Shown in pieces: positions 7,572-14,865 of a stretch of 21,832 nucleotides of DNA. The stretch is taken from NCBI GenBank assembly GCA_002377855.1, contig DFQQ01000012.1, forward strand, positions 1 to 21,832, in the 5' to 3' direction. The notes below the pieces were generated by a model. The model was not told the origin of the DNA, searched no databases, and was given only the letters and a program-made list of their open reading frames with translations. This DNA is from Acidovorax delafieldii. GTDB lineage: Bacteria; Pseudomonadota; Gammaproteobacteria; Burkholderiales; Burkholderiaceae_C. Made by a program: the position numbers and the translations under genes. How positions within the stretch are numbered: the stretch's first letter is position 1; every line of letters begins with the position of its first letter.

Positions 7572-7648
7572 GCGACCCCCCTGAAAGCACCACCGCGCCG
7601 GCAGCCCCGAGCCCGATCAGCGCGGCCTGCAAGCTGGCGCGGAGCCAT
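7568..7648 (-). CDS. Possible 26-codon leader ORF between mreC and mreD
   Basis: A short frame starts at the ATG at 7648 (MAPRQLAGRADRAR...) and its TGA overlaps the mreD ATG as ATGA. That arrangement would allow translational coupling across the 97-bp mreC-mreD gap. The peptide is arginine-rich with no recognisable family, and no good ribosome-binding site precedes it. It may well be a chance open frame. Confidence 0.15.
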   Translation of the reverse strand: MAPRQLAGRADRARGCRRGGAFRGVA

Positions 7649-7668
7649 CACATGCACTTTCACTTTCT

Positions 7669-8586
7669 TCATTTGCGCGCCCTCTTGCCTTGCACCGGCA
7701 CAGCAGGTTCGGGGCGTGGGGGCAGGTTGTCGGCCAGCGGCTTGAGGACCACCACGTGGCGAACTCCCTGAACCTGGGCCAGGGGCTTGCAGTAGATGCG
7801 GGCAAAGGCGGAGTCAGCGCGCCGCTCGACATGGGTGACACGCGCCACCGGCAGCCCAGGCGGGTAAACACCGTCTACCCCGCTGGTGGTGAGCAGATCA
7901 TCTTCGCGCACATCGGCGTTGGCCTGGATGAAACGCAGCTCAATCCCGCCACCATGTTCGGCCGTGGGGTCTCCGTAGGCCACGGCGCGGGCACCCGTGC
8001 GCAAGTTGAGCACAGGGATGGCTTGGTCGCGGTCCACCAGCAGCGTGACTTCGCTCACCAAAGGGAACACACGGGTCACTTGCCCCAGCACGCCGCCCTC
8101 GTCCATCACGGGAACACCTTGCTCAATGCCGTGCACTTGCCCCTGGTCGATCACCACCCGGCGGGTGTAAGGGTCGGCCGTGTCATAAATCACCTGCGCA
8201 GCCTGGGCCGGTGTTTCCAGGCGCTCGCGCAGCGCCAGCAGCTTGCGCAGGCGGGTGTTTTCTTGTGCCAGTTGCTCGGTTTGGTGGGCTTGCTGCGACA
8301 CGAGCACCAGTTTCTGTGTGGCAGCGTCGGCGTCGGCCTGGGCGGACTGAAGCGACTGGAAGTAGCCGGAGCCGTGGCGGGCCAATTCGACGGGCTGAAA
8401 CATCAGCCATTGCACGGGGTACAGCAGGGTTCCAATGGCTTGGCGCACCGGGCCGATCAGTTGGAACCGCGAGTCAGCCACCATCAGGAACAGCGCCAGG
8501 GCACTGAACGCGGCCAAGCGCGACAAGGCCGACGGGCCTTGCTTGAAAAAAGGCGGCGCGCTGCGCTCTAGGGTTCCCAGGGGCAT
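7669..8586 (-). CDS. mreC: Rod shape-determining protein MreC
   Basis: MreC is the periplasmic scaffold that links MreB and MreD to PBP2. The 305-residue protein starts MPLGTLERSAPPFFKQGPS and has one N-terminal transmembrane helix (about residues 22-37). A coiled coil follows over roughly 75-115 (SAQADADAATQKLVLVSQQA and on). Then comes the beta-rich MreC domain, including VVIDQGQVHGIEQGVPVM and LLTTSGVDGVYPPGLPVA. Length is normal, with a short basic, proline-rich tail. No clear ribosome-binding site precedes the ATG. The gene lies 128 bp after mreB, with a GC-rich hairpin between them. Confidence 0.93.
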   Translation of the reverse strand: MPLGTLERSAPPFFKQGPSALSRLAAFSALALFLMVADSRFQLIGPVRQAIGTLLYPVQWLMFQPVELARHGSGYFQSLQSAQADADAATQKLVLVSQQAHQTEQLAQENTRLRKLLALRERLETPAQAAQVIYDTADPYTRRVVIDQGQVHGIEQGVPVMDEGGVLGQVTRVFPLVSEVTLLVDRDQAIPVLNLRTGARAVAYGDPTAEHGGGIELRFIQANADVREDDLLTTSGVDGVYPPGLPVARVTHVERRADSAFARIYCKPLAQVQGVRHVVVLKPLADNLPPRPEPAVPVQGKRARK

Positions 8587-8674
8587 AGAGGGCAGTCAGG
8601 AATGGTCGCGCAGGGGCTGAATCACTGCAGTGGGTTCACAAAGCATTGAAACATAAGCGATCATGCCGTTCTGG

Positions 8675-8704
8675 CCGGGGCGCCTTTGCAAAGGCAAACC
8701 CCGG
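8675..8704 (-). promoter_or_regulatory. GC-rich hairpin in the mreB-mreC gap
   Basis: CCGGGG (8675-8680) pairs with CCCCGG (8699-8704), and inside them GCCTTT (8682-8687) pairs with AAAGGC (8690-8695). No T-run follows on the minus strand. It is more likely to be an RNA-processing or partial-attenuation element, or a 3' stabiliser for mreB mRNA, than a full terminator. Confidence 0.4.
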
Positions 8705-8714
8705 GGCTGAAAGA

Positions 8715-9758
8715 TTACTCGCTGGTGAAGATGCTGCCCAGGCGGTCCATGCGCTCCAGCGCAATGCCGCAGCCACGCACCACGCAGGTCAGCGGGTCTT
8801 CGGCCACCAGCACGGGCAGGCCGGTTTCTTCGGCCAGCAGGCGGTCCAGGTCGCGCAGCAAGGCGCCACCACCAGTCAGCATCATGCCGCGATCAGAAAT
8901 ATCAGCGCCCAACTCGGGCGGGGTTTGTTCCAGCGCGTTCTTGACGGCCGAGACGATCTGGTTGAGCGGATCGGTCAGGGCTTCCAGCACTTCATTGCTG
9001 GAGATGGTGAAGCTGCGCGGCACGCCTTCAGAGAGATTGCGGCCCTTGACTTCCATCTCGCGCACTTCAGAGCCCGGAAAAGCCGAGCCAATGTTCTTCT
9101 TGATGGCTTCTGCCGTGGGCTCGCCGATCAGCATGCCGTAGTTGCGGCGGATGTAGTTGATGATGGCTTCATCGAACTTGTCGCCGCCCACGCGCACGCT
9201 GCCCTTGTAGACCATTCCGCCCAGCGAGATCACGCCCACCTCGGTGGTGCCGCCACCAATGTCCACCACCATGGAGCCCGAGGCTTCGGAGACCGGCAGG
9301 CCCGCGCCAATACCGGCGGCCATGGGCTCTTCAATCAGGTAGACCGCTGTGGCGCCTGCGGCTTCGGCTGCGTCCTTGATGGCGCGGCGCTCGACCTGGG
9401 TGGAGCCGCAAGGCACGCAGATGATGATGCGCGGGCTGGGAGTGAACAGCGTGCGGGGGTGCACCATCTTGATGAACTGCTTGATCATCTGCTCGGTGAT
9501 CACGAAGTCGGCGATCACGCCGTCCTTCATGGGCCGGATGGCTTCGATGTTGCCGGGCACCTTGCCCAGCATGGCCTTGGCTTCGTGCCCTACGGCCTGG
9601 ATCACCTTCTTGCCGTGCGGACCGCCCTCGTGGCGGATGGCAACCACCGAGGGCTCGTCCAGAACGATGCCCTTGTCGCGGGCGAAGATGAGGGTGTTGG
9701 CTGTGCCAAGGTCAATGGCAAGGTCGGTGGAGAAGTACCGACGGAAAGCTCCGAACAT
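8715..9758 (-). CDS. mreB: Rod shape-determining protein MreB (bacterial actin)
   Basis: MreB polymerises under the inner membrane and positions the cell-wall elongation machinery. The 347-residue protein is full length with all actin-fold phosphate and adenosine motifs: DLGTANTLIF (about 16-25), the connect motif around EEPMAAGIGAGLP, DIGGGTTEV, and LTGGGALLRDLD near the C-terminus. AGAGGA lies about 8 nt before the ATG, a good ribosome-binding site. It heads the minus-strand mre cluster and is divergent from gatC, an order I know from other Burkholderiales. Confidence 0.97.
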   Translation of the reverse strand: MFGAFRRYFSTDLAIDLGTANTLIFARDKGIVLDEPSVVAIRHEGGPHGKKVIQAVGHEAKAMLGKVPGNIEAIRPMKDGVIADFVITEQMIKQFIKMVHPRTLFTPSPRIIICVPCGSTQVERRAIKDAAEAAGATAVYLIEEPMAAGIGAGLPVSEASGSMVVDIGGGTTEVGVISLGGMVYKGSVRVGGDKFDEAIINYIRRNYGMLIGEPTAEAIKKNIGSAFPGSEVREMEVKGRNLSEGVPRSFTISSNEVLEALTDPLNQIVSAVKNALEQTPPELGADISDRGMMLTGGGALLRDLDRLLAEETGLPVLVAEDPLTCVVRGCGIALERMDRLGSIFTSE

Positions 9759-9869
9759 TCAAGAATCCTCTCAGGCACGGCATGCACGTCGGCCTGCCAT
9801 CGCCGGGTGTGTCAGGGAGTGGGTGGGGGGCAAATATCGCTTTTTTCGCGCAATGACCGGCTGAAAATA

Positions 9870-9899
9870 GGGTATTGCGGCAAAGCCGGGATAATACCC
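9870..9899. promoter_or_regulatory. Imperfect palindrome in the mreB/gatC divergent region
   Basis: GGGTATT (9870-9876) and AATACCC (9893-9899) are inverted, and between them CGGC (9878-9881) and GCCG (9885-9888) are also inverted. GATAAT (9890-9895), a possible -10 box, overlaps the right arm. The element sits in the 218-bp gap between mreB and gatC and could be an operator acting on both. No regulator can be named. Confidence 0.3.
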
Positions 9900-9943
9900 C
9901 ATCCCCTGTGAATAACTCCCTCCGGCATGACCCGGATCACAGC

Positions 9944-9972
9944 TTTACATCTGGTATCCCGACAAATACTTT
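9944..9972 (+). promoter_or_regulatory. Candidate promoter directly before gatC
   Basis: TTTACA (9944-9949) and TACTTT (9967-9972) are separated by exactly 17 bp. The -10 match is poor (first two and last bases only). Transcription would begin at or within a few bases of the gatC ATG at 9977, which would fit the absence of a Shine-Dalgarno sequence there. A promoter further upstream is equally possible. Confidence 0.3.
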
Positions 9973-9976
9973 TCCT

Positions 9977-10276
9977 ATGGCACTGACCCCCCAGGACATC
10001 GGTCGCATCGCCAATTTGGCGCGACTGGAGCTCACACCCTCAGAAAGTGAGCGCATGCTCACGCAGTTGAACGGTTTTTTTGACGTCGTGGAGCAAATGC
10101 GGGCTGTGGATACCCAAGGGATCGAACCTTTGGCCCACCCCGTAGCGGCCATCCAGCCGGTGGCGCTGCGCCTGCGCGAAGACATCGCCAGCGAGCCCGA
10201 CAACCGCGAGGCCAACCAAAAGAGCGCCCCCGCTGTAGAGCGCGGCCTGTTCCTGGTGCCCAAAGTGATCGAGTGA
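9977..10276 (+). CDS. gatC: Asp-tRNA(Asn)/Glu-tRNA(Gln) amidotransferase subunit C
   Basis: The small 99-residue subunit that wraps around and stabilises GatA in the transamidosome. The sequence is typical from the start (MALTPQDIGRIANLARLEL) to the end, with MRAVDTQGIEPLAHPV in the middle and a short C-terminal segment after LREDI. An in-frame ATG at 9875 would add 34 residues outside the family, so I chose the ATG at 9977. No ribosome-binding site is visible before it. Its stop overlaps a possible GTG start of gatA (GTGA at 10273-10276). Confidence 0.93.
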   Translation: MALTPQDIGRIANLARLELTPSESERMLTQLNGFFDVVEQMRAVDTQGIEPLAHPVAAIQPVALRLREDIASEPDNREANQKSAPAVERGLFLVPKVIE

Positions 10277-10284
10277 GCCCCGCC

Positions 10285-11778
10285 ATGACCCTGAACACCA
10301 CCGCATTGCACGACCTGAGCGTGGTCGAACTGGCTGCGGGCCTGCGCGGCAAGCAATTCTCTGCCGTCGAAGCCGCCCAGCACTTCCTGGCCCGCGCCAA
10401 GGCCCACCAGAACCTGGGCGCCTACGTGGCCCTGAACGAAGACGCCACCCTGGCCCAGGCCCAGGCGGCTGACGCCCGCATTGCCGCTGGCACGGCGGGC
10501 GCGCTCGAAGGTGTGCCGATTGCGCACAAGGACATCTTCGTGACCCAGGCCTTCCCCAGCACCGCCGGCTCCAAGATGCTGGTGGGCTACCAGTCGCCGT
10601 TTGACGCCACCGTGGTCACCAAGCTGGCAGAAGCCGGCGCCGTGACCTTGGGCAAGCTCAACTGCGACGAGTTCGCCATGGGCTCGGCCAACGAAAACTC
10701 GGCTGTCGCCCCCGTGGGCTTTGATGCCCCCGCGCCCGTGCGCAACCCCTGGGCTACCGACCGCATTCCGGGCGGTTCGTCCGGCGGCAGCGCCGTGGCC
10801 GTGGCCGCGCGCCTGGCACCCGCTGTGACGGGCACCGATACCGGCGGCTCGATCCGCCAGCCAGCGTCGTTCTGCGGCATCACCGGCATCAAGCCCACCT
10901 ATGGCCGCGCCAGCCGCTACGGCATGATCGCGTTCGCCTCCAGCCTGGACCAGGCCGGCCCCATGGCCCGCAGCGCCGAAGACTGCGCGCTGCTGCTGTC
11001 GGCCATGTGCGGCCCCGACCCAGACCGCGATTCCACCAGCCTGGACGTGCCCGCCGAAAACTTCAGCGCCAAGCTCAACGACAGCATCGACGGCCTGCGC
11101 ATCGGCATCCCCGCCGAATTCTTTGGCGAAGGTCTGGCGCCCGATGTGCGCGCGGCTGTGGACGGTGCTTTGAATGAATACGAAAAGCTCGGTGCCAAGC
11201 TCGTGCCCATCAGCCTGCCGCGCACCCAGCTGTCCATTCCGGTGTACTACATCATTGCGCCCGCCGAGGCGTCGTCCAACCTCTCCCGCTTTGACGGCGT
11301 GAAGTTCGGCCACCGCGCCAAGGATTACACCGACCTGGTGGACATGTACAAGAAGACCCGCGCCGAAGGCTTTGGCGACGAGGTCAAGCGCCGCATCATG
11401 ATCGGCGCCTACGTGCTCTCCCACGGCTACTACGACGCCTACTACCTGCAGGCGCAGAAGATCCGCCGCATGATTGCTGACGACTTCCAGAACGCCTTCA
11501 AGGAATGCGATGTGATCGCTGGCCCCGTAGCCCCCACGGTGGCCTGGAAGCTGGGCGAGCACGGCAACGATCCGCTGGCCGACTACCTCGCCGACATCTT
11601 CACCCTGCCCGCGTCGCTGGCCGGGCTGCCCGGCATGAGCGTGCCCGCCGGTTTTGGCGAGGGCAACATGCCCGTGGGCCTGCAACTGATCGGCAATTAC
11701 TTCAAGGAAGCCCAGTTGCTCAACGCCGCGCACCGCCTGCAGCAAGCCACTGACTTTCACCTGCGCAGCCCACTCTGA
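10285..11778 (+). CDS. gatA: Asp-tRNA(Asn)/Glu-tRNA(Gln) amidotransferase subunit A
   Basis: The glutaminase subunit, which releases ammonia from glutamine for transfer onto mischarged Glu-tRNA(Gln) or Asp-tRNA(Asn). It has the amidase-signature fold with an intact Ser-Ser-Lys triad: Lys82 in IAHKDIF, Ser165 in GGSSGGSA and the nucleophile Ser189 in DTGGSIRQPASF. Length is 497 residues from the ATG at 10285. A GTG at 10273, overlapping the gatC stop, would add four residues and is an equally plausible coupled start. Neither has a clear ribosome-binding site. Confidence 0.95.
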   Translation: MTLNTTALHDLSVVELAAGLRGKQFSAVEAAQHFLARAKAHQNLGAYVALNEDATLAQAQAADARIAAGTAGALEGVPIAHKDIFVTQAFPSTAGSKMLVGYQSPFDATVVTKLAEAGAVTLGKLNCDEFAMGSANENSAVAPVGFDAPAPVRNPWATDRIPGGSSGGSAVAVAARLAPAVTGTDTGGSIRQPASFCGITGIKPTYGRASRYGMIAFASSLDQAGPMARSAEDCALLLSAMCGPDPDRDSTSLDVPAENFSAKLNDSIDGLRIGIPAEFFGEGLAPDVRAAVDGALNEYEKLGAKLVPISLPRTQLSIPVYYIIAPAEASSNLSRFDGVKFGHRAKDYTDLVDMYKKTRAEGFGDEVKRRIMIGAYVLSHGYYDAYYLQAQKIRRMIADDFQNAFKECDVIAGPVAPTVAWKLGEHGNDPLADYLADIFTLPASLAGLPGMSVPAGFGEGNMPVGLQLIGNYFKEAQLLNAAHRLQQATDFHLRSPL

Positions 11779-11780
11779 AA

Positions 11781-11877
11781 TTCATAGCTGCCTGCGCTTG
11801 ATTTGAATAGGTTTGAGGGGAAAAATCCCTCCAAACCGTCTAACATCAAGCGCTGCCAGCTCTCTTATTTATAGCAA
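11781..11877. repeat. Dispersed intergenic repeat with long imperfect stem, Comamonadaceae type
   Basis: Almost the whole gatA-gatB gap is an inverted repeat. Outer arms of 17 nt (11786-11802 and 11845-11861) match at 15 of 17 positions, with core GCGCTTGAT and ATCAAGCGC. An inner hairpin pairs GGTTTGAGGG (11810-11819) with CCCTCCAAACC (11827-11837), leaving one bulged C. The AGCGCTTGAT core is, from memory, the hallmark of repeats scattered through Acidovorax-like genomes. It has no T-run, so read-through to gatB is expected. Confidence 0.6.
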
Positions 11878-11887
11878 GGACAGATCC

Positions 11888-13336
11888 ATGTCTGCCAAAC
11901 TGATCCACGGTTACGAAGTCGTCATCGGCTTCGAAACCCACGCCCAACTGGCCACGCAGAGCAAGATTTTCAGCCGCTCGCCCACCGCCTTCGGTGCCGA
12001 GCCCAACACCCAGGCCAGCCCGGTGGACTTGGCATTGCCCGGCACACTGCCGGTGATGAACCGCAAGGCCGTCGAGTGCGCTATCAAATTAGGACTAGCC
12101 CTCGGCTCCCACATTGCGCCAGAGAGCATTTTCGCCCGCAAGAATTACTTCTACCCCGACCTGCCCAAGGGCTACCAGATCAGCCAGTTTGAAATCCCGG
12201 TGGTGCAGGGCGGCGAGGTCGAGTTCTTTTTGGGCGATGAGAAAAAGACCGTGCGCCTGGTGCGCGCCCACCTGGAAGAAGACGCCGGCAAGTCGCTGCA
12301 CGAAGACTTCATTGGCCAAAGCGGTATCGACCTGAACCGCGCCGGCACGCCGCTGCTGGAGATCGTGACCGAGCCCGACATCCGCAGCAGCGAAGAAGCC
12401 GTGGCGTACGCCAAAGAGCTGCACAAGATCGTGACCTGGATCGGGATCTGCGACGGCAACATGCAAGAAGGCTCGTTCCGCTGCGATGCCAACGTGTCGG
12501 TGCGCAAGCCCGGGCAGCCGCTGGGCACGCGCCGCGAGATCAAGAACCTGAACTCCTTCAAGTTCATGCAGCAGGCCATCGACTACGAAATCCGCTGGCA
12601 GATCGAGCAGATCGAAGACGGCCACGCGATCCAGCAGGCCACCGTGCTGTTCGACCCCGACACGGGCGAGACGCGCGCCATGCGCACCAAGGAAGACGCG
12701 GCCGATTACCGCTACTTCCCGGACCCAGACCTGCCACCGCTGCAGATCTCGCAAGCCTGGATTGATGAGCAACGCGCCCAGATGGCCGAGCTGCCCCGCA
12801 CCATGGCGGCCCGCTTTGTGGCCGACTACGGCCTGCCCGAGTACGACGCGACCACACTCACGCAGAGCAAGGCCATGGCCGCCTACTTTGAAGCCACAGC
12901 CAAAGCCTGCGGCCAAGCCAAGCTGGCCAGCAACTGGATCATGGGTGAACTGTCGCGCCGCCTGAATGCAGGCGAAACTGGCATTGAGTCAGCGCCCGTG
13001 TCTGCCGCTCAACTCGCCGCCATGATTGCGCGCATCGCCGACGGCACCATCTCCAACAACGCCGCAAAACAGGTGTTTGATGCGCTGTGGACAGGCGAGT
13101 CTGCCGATGTGGACGCCATCATCGAAGCCAAGGGCCTCAAGCAGATGAACGACTCCGGCGCGCTGGAAAAGATCATCGACGAGGTGATTGCCGCCAACCC
13201 CGACAACGTGGCCCAGTTCCGCGCGGGCAAGGACAAGGCGTTCAACGCGCTGGTGGGCCAGATCATGAAAGCCAGCAAGGGCAAGGCCAACCCCCAGCAG
13301 GTCAACGATCTGCTGCGGTCCAAGCTGGCCGGCTGA
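11888..13336 (+). CDS. gatB: Asp-tRNA(Asn)/Glu-tRNA(Gln) amidotransferase subunit B
   Basis: The subunit that binds the misacylated tRNA and carries out the ATP-dependent amidation. Length is 482 residues. Family landmarks run in order: GYEVVIGFETHAQL at the start, FYPDLPKGYQISQFE, HLEEDAGKSLHED, DLNRAGTPLLEIVTEPD, and the helical YqeY-like tail ending QQVNDLLRSKL. The frame is open 25 codons further upstream. I chose the ATG at 11888 because AAGGA (11876-11880) lies 7 nt before it and the protein then starts as the family does. Two rare leucine codons (TTA, CTA) sit close together around residues 68-70. Confidence 0.96.
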   Translation: MSAKLIHGYEVVIGFETHAQLATQSKIFSRSPTAFGAEPNTQASPVDLALPGTLPVMNRKAVECAIKLGLALGSHIAPESIFARKNYFYPDLPKGYQISQFEIPVVQGGEVEFFLGDEKKTVRLVRAHLEEDAGKSLHEDFIGQSGIDLNRAGTPLLEIVTEPDIRSSEEAVAYAKELHKIVTWIGICDGNMQEGSFRCDANVSVRKPGQPLGTRREIKNLNSFKFMQQAIDYEIRWQIEQIEDGHAIQQATVLFDPDTGETRAMRTKEDAADYRYFPDPDLPPLQISQAWIDEQRAQMAELPRTMAARFVADYGLPEYDATTLTQSKAMAAYFEATAKACGQAKLASNWIMGELSRRLNAGETGIESAPVSAAQLAAMIARIADGTISNNAAKQVFDALWTGESADVDAIIEAKGLKQMNDSGALEKIIDEVIAANPDNVAQFRAGKDKAFNALVGQIMKASKGKANPQQVNDLLRSKLAG

Positions 13337-13379
13337 GCATGAATGGGCGGGCCCCGATGGGGCGCCGCGATGCAGATGT

Positions 13380-13416
13380 AAAAAAGCCCCTCGGATTACC
13401 TCCAGAGGGGCTTTTT
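13380..13416. terminator. Bidirectional intrinsic terminator between gatB and the DUF4124 gene
   Basis: AAAAAGCCCCTC (13381-13392) and GAGGGGCTTTTT (13405-13416) form a perfect 12-bp stem with a 12-nt loop. The outer A and T tracts make it active in both directions. It therefore serves gatB (plus strand) and the convergent pyrE-DUF4124 unit (minus strand). Confidence 0.9.
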
Positions 13417-13449
13417 GCTGGTTTGGCAATCTGCCGGCCTGCGGGCGAA

Positions 13450-14151
13450 TCAGCGTGACGCCGGCGAAGCACTGGGCAATGTGGCGGCCGCCCCTGGAGT
13501 GGTGGCGACCGGCTTGAGCGCCTCCCAAAGCCCTTTGAGCTTGGCAAGCTCGACATCGAATTTCTGGTGTACCTTGCGCTTTTCCTGTTCCTGACCCAGG
13601 ATGAACCGCTGCAACTCCGCCACGCTGTCCTCGTTCTCGGCAATCTTGCGCCGCAAAGTCATGGGCGCCTTGTTGGGGTCCTTCTTGTAGAACTCCATTT
13701 CCAGATCAAACGCCTTGCGCTGGTTTTTGAGCTCGACCATGCGCTTTTCCGCCGTGGCGGTCACCTCGTCCACCATCTGGATGGCGGCATTGCGCTCTAC
13801 GTCGTGGGCTGCCTTGTCGGGGTAGCGCGCCACCAGAGCCCGCTCGCGGCGCCGCTCCTCAATGACCCGTACACGCTCTTCGGAATCCTTGCGCTGCTGG
13901 GCTTCCAGCAGGGTACGCTCACTGTCTGAGAGCGAAGGGCCGATCTGGCGGCGCGTGACGCCCGAAGGGCTGAGTTCACGTTGCTCGCGGTCCAGACATT
14001 CAATGATGGGGCGATCGGCCGTCAAACGCCGGCCGTACTTGTCTACGCAGGTGTAAATCCCCTGCCCTTGCGCGGGCGCCTGGGCCGAAGCAAGCGCAGC
14101 GACGCCCGCCCAGAGCGCCACGCACACCGCACTCGCTGCCCATTTTTTCAA
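13450..14151 (-). CDS. DUF4124-type exported coiled-coil protein
   Basis: A 233-residue secreted or periplasmic protein of unknown function. Residues 1-24 form a signal peptide (MKKWAASAV... ending ASAQA). The DUF4124-like motif follows: GIYTCVDKYGRRLTADRPI with a second cysteine in IIEC (about residues 31-52). The rest is strongly charged and helical, probably coiled coil (EERVRVIEERRRERA and on), ending in a low-complexity tail. The start must be TTG at 14151: the nearby ATG is out of frame and an in-frame stop lies just upstream. AAGGA is only 2 nt from it. The gene follows pyrE by five bases, so it is probably co-transcribed and translationally coupled. Confidence 0.75.
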   Translation of the reverse strand: MKKWAASAVCVALWAGVAALASAQAPAQGQGIYTCVDKYGRRLTADRPIIECLDREQRELSPSGVTRRQIGPSLSDSERTLLEAQQRKDSEERVRVIEERRRERALVARYPDKAAHDVERNAAIQMVDEVTATAEKRMVELKNQRKAFDLEMEFYKKDPNKAPMTLRRKIAENEDSVAELQRFILGQEQEKRKVHQKFDVELAKLKGLWEALKPVATTPGAAATLPSASPASR

Positions 14152-14156
14152 GTTCC

Positions 14157-14855
14157 TTATCCTTCAGTGACGCCATATTTTTGGCGATATGCAAAGACCC
14201 GCTCGTGATGGATGCGCATCTCCGCCCCCCCATTTTGGGAGAGATAAAGCAATAAATCTGCCAGCTTGGCAATCGGGCACACCTGCATGCCCAACTGCCG
14301 GCGCACGTACTGCACGGCGCTGTGCTCCACGTCCACCCCATTTTCCGTAGCTTTTTCCTGCCGGTCCAGCGCTATGGCCACTGCGTGAGGGGTGGCGCCT
14401 GCCGCCTGGATGATGGCGATGGATTCGCGTGCGGCGGTGCCGGCCGACATCACGTCGTCGATGATCAGAACCCGCCCCTTCAGCGGGGCGCCCACCAGCG
14501 TGCCGCCTTCACCGTGGTCTTTGGCTTCCTTGCGGTTATAGGCAAATGGCACATTGCGGCCCAGCCGGGCCAGCTCTACCGCAACCGTGGCGGCCAGTGG
14601 AATGCCCTTGTAGGCAGGGCCAAAAATCATGTCGAATTCAATGCCGCTGGCGAGCAGGGCTTTTGCATAGAATTCCGCGAGCCGGCCGAGCTTGGCTCCG
14701 TCGTCGAACAGGCCAGCGTTGAAAAAGTAGGGGCTCATGCGACCTGCCTTGGTCTTGAATTCCCCAAACCGCAAAACGCCCGATTCAACGGCGAAACGTA
14801 CAAAATCCTGCGCCAATGCGCCGTCGTCCAGGGCTTGCGCGCCAACATCCACCAT
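14157..14855 (-). CDS. pyrE: Orotate phosphoribosyltransferase
   Basis: Transfers orotate to PRPP to form orotidine 5'-monophosphate in pyrimidine synthesis. The 232-residue protein shows the substrate segment TKAGRMSPYFFNAG (about 35-48), the flexible catalytic loop NRKEAKDHGEGG (107-118) and the PRPP-binding motif IIDDVMSAGTA (131-141). The frame is open another 58 codons upstream, into the exonuclease gene on the other strand. I chose the ATG at 14855 because the protein then starts as the family does and AAGGA lies about 7 nt before it. Start codons of this gene and the divergent exonuclease gene touch or nearly touch. Confidence 0.95.
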   Translation of the reverse strand: MVDVGAQALDDGALAQDFVRFAVESGVLRFGEFKTKAGRMSPYFFNAGLFDDGAKLGRLAEFYAKALLASGIEFDMIFGPAYKGIPLAATVAVELARLGRNVPFAYNRKEAKDHGEGGTLVGAPLKGRVLIIDDVMSAGTAARESIAIIQAAGATPHAVAIALDRQEKATENGVDVEHSAVQYVRRQLGMQVCPIAKLADLLLYLSQNGGAEMRIHHERVFAYRQKYGVTEG

Positions 14856-14865
14856 GGGAAATTCC

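Noticed and set aside
9937..11760. A 607-codon minus-strand open frame opposite gatC and gatA
   Set aside because: Histidine/glycine/alanine-rich mirror translation of GC-rich coding sequence; gatC and gatA are certain on the plus strand.
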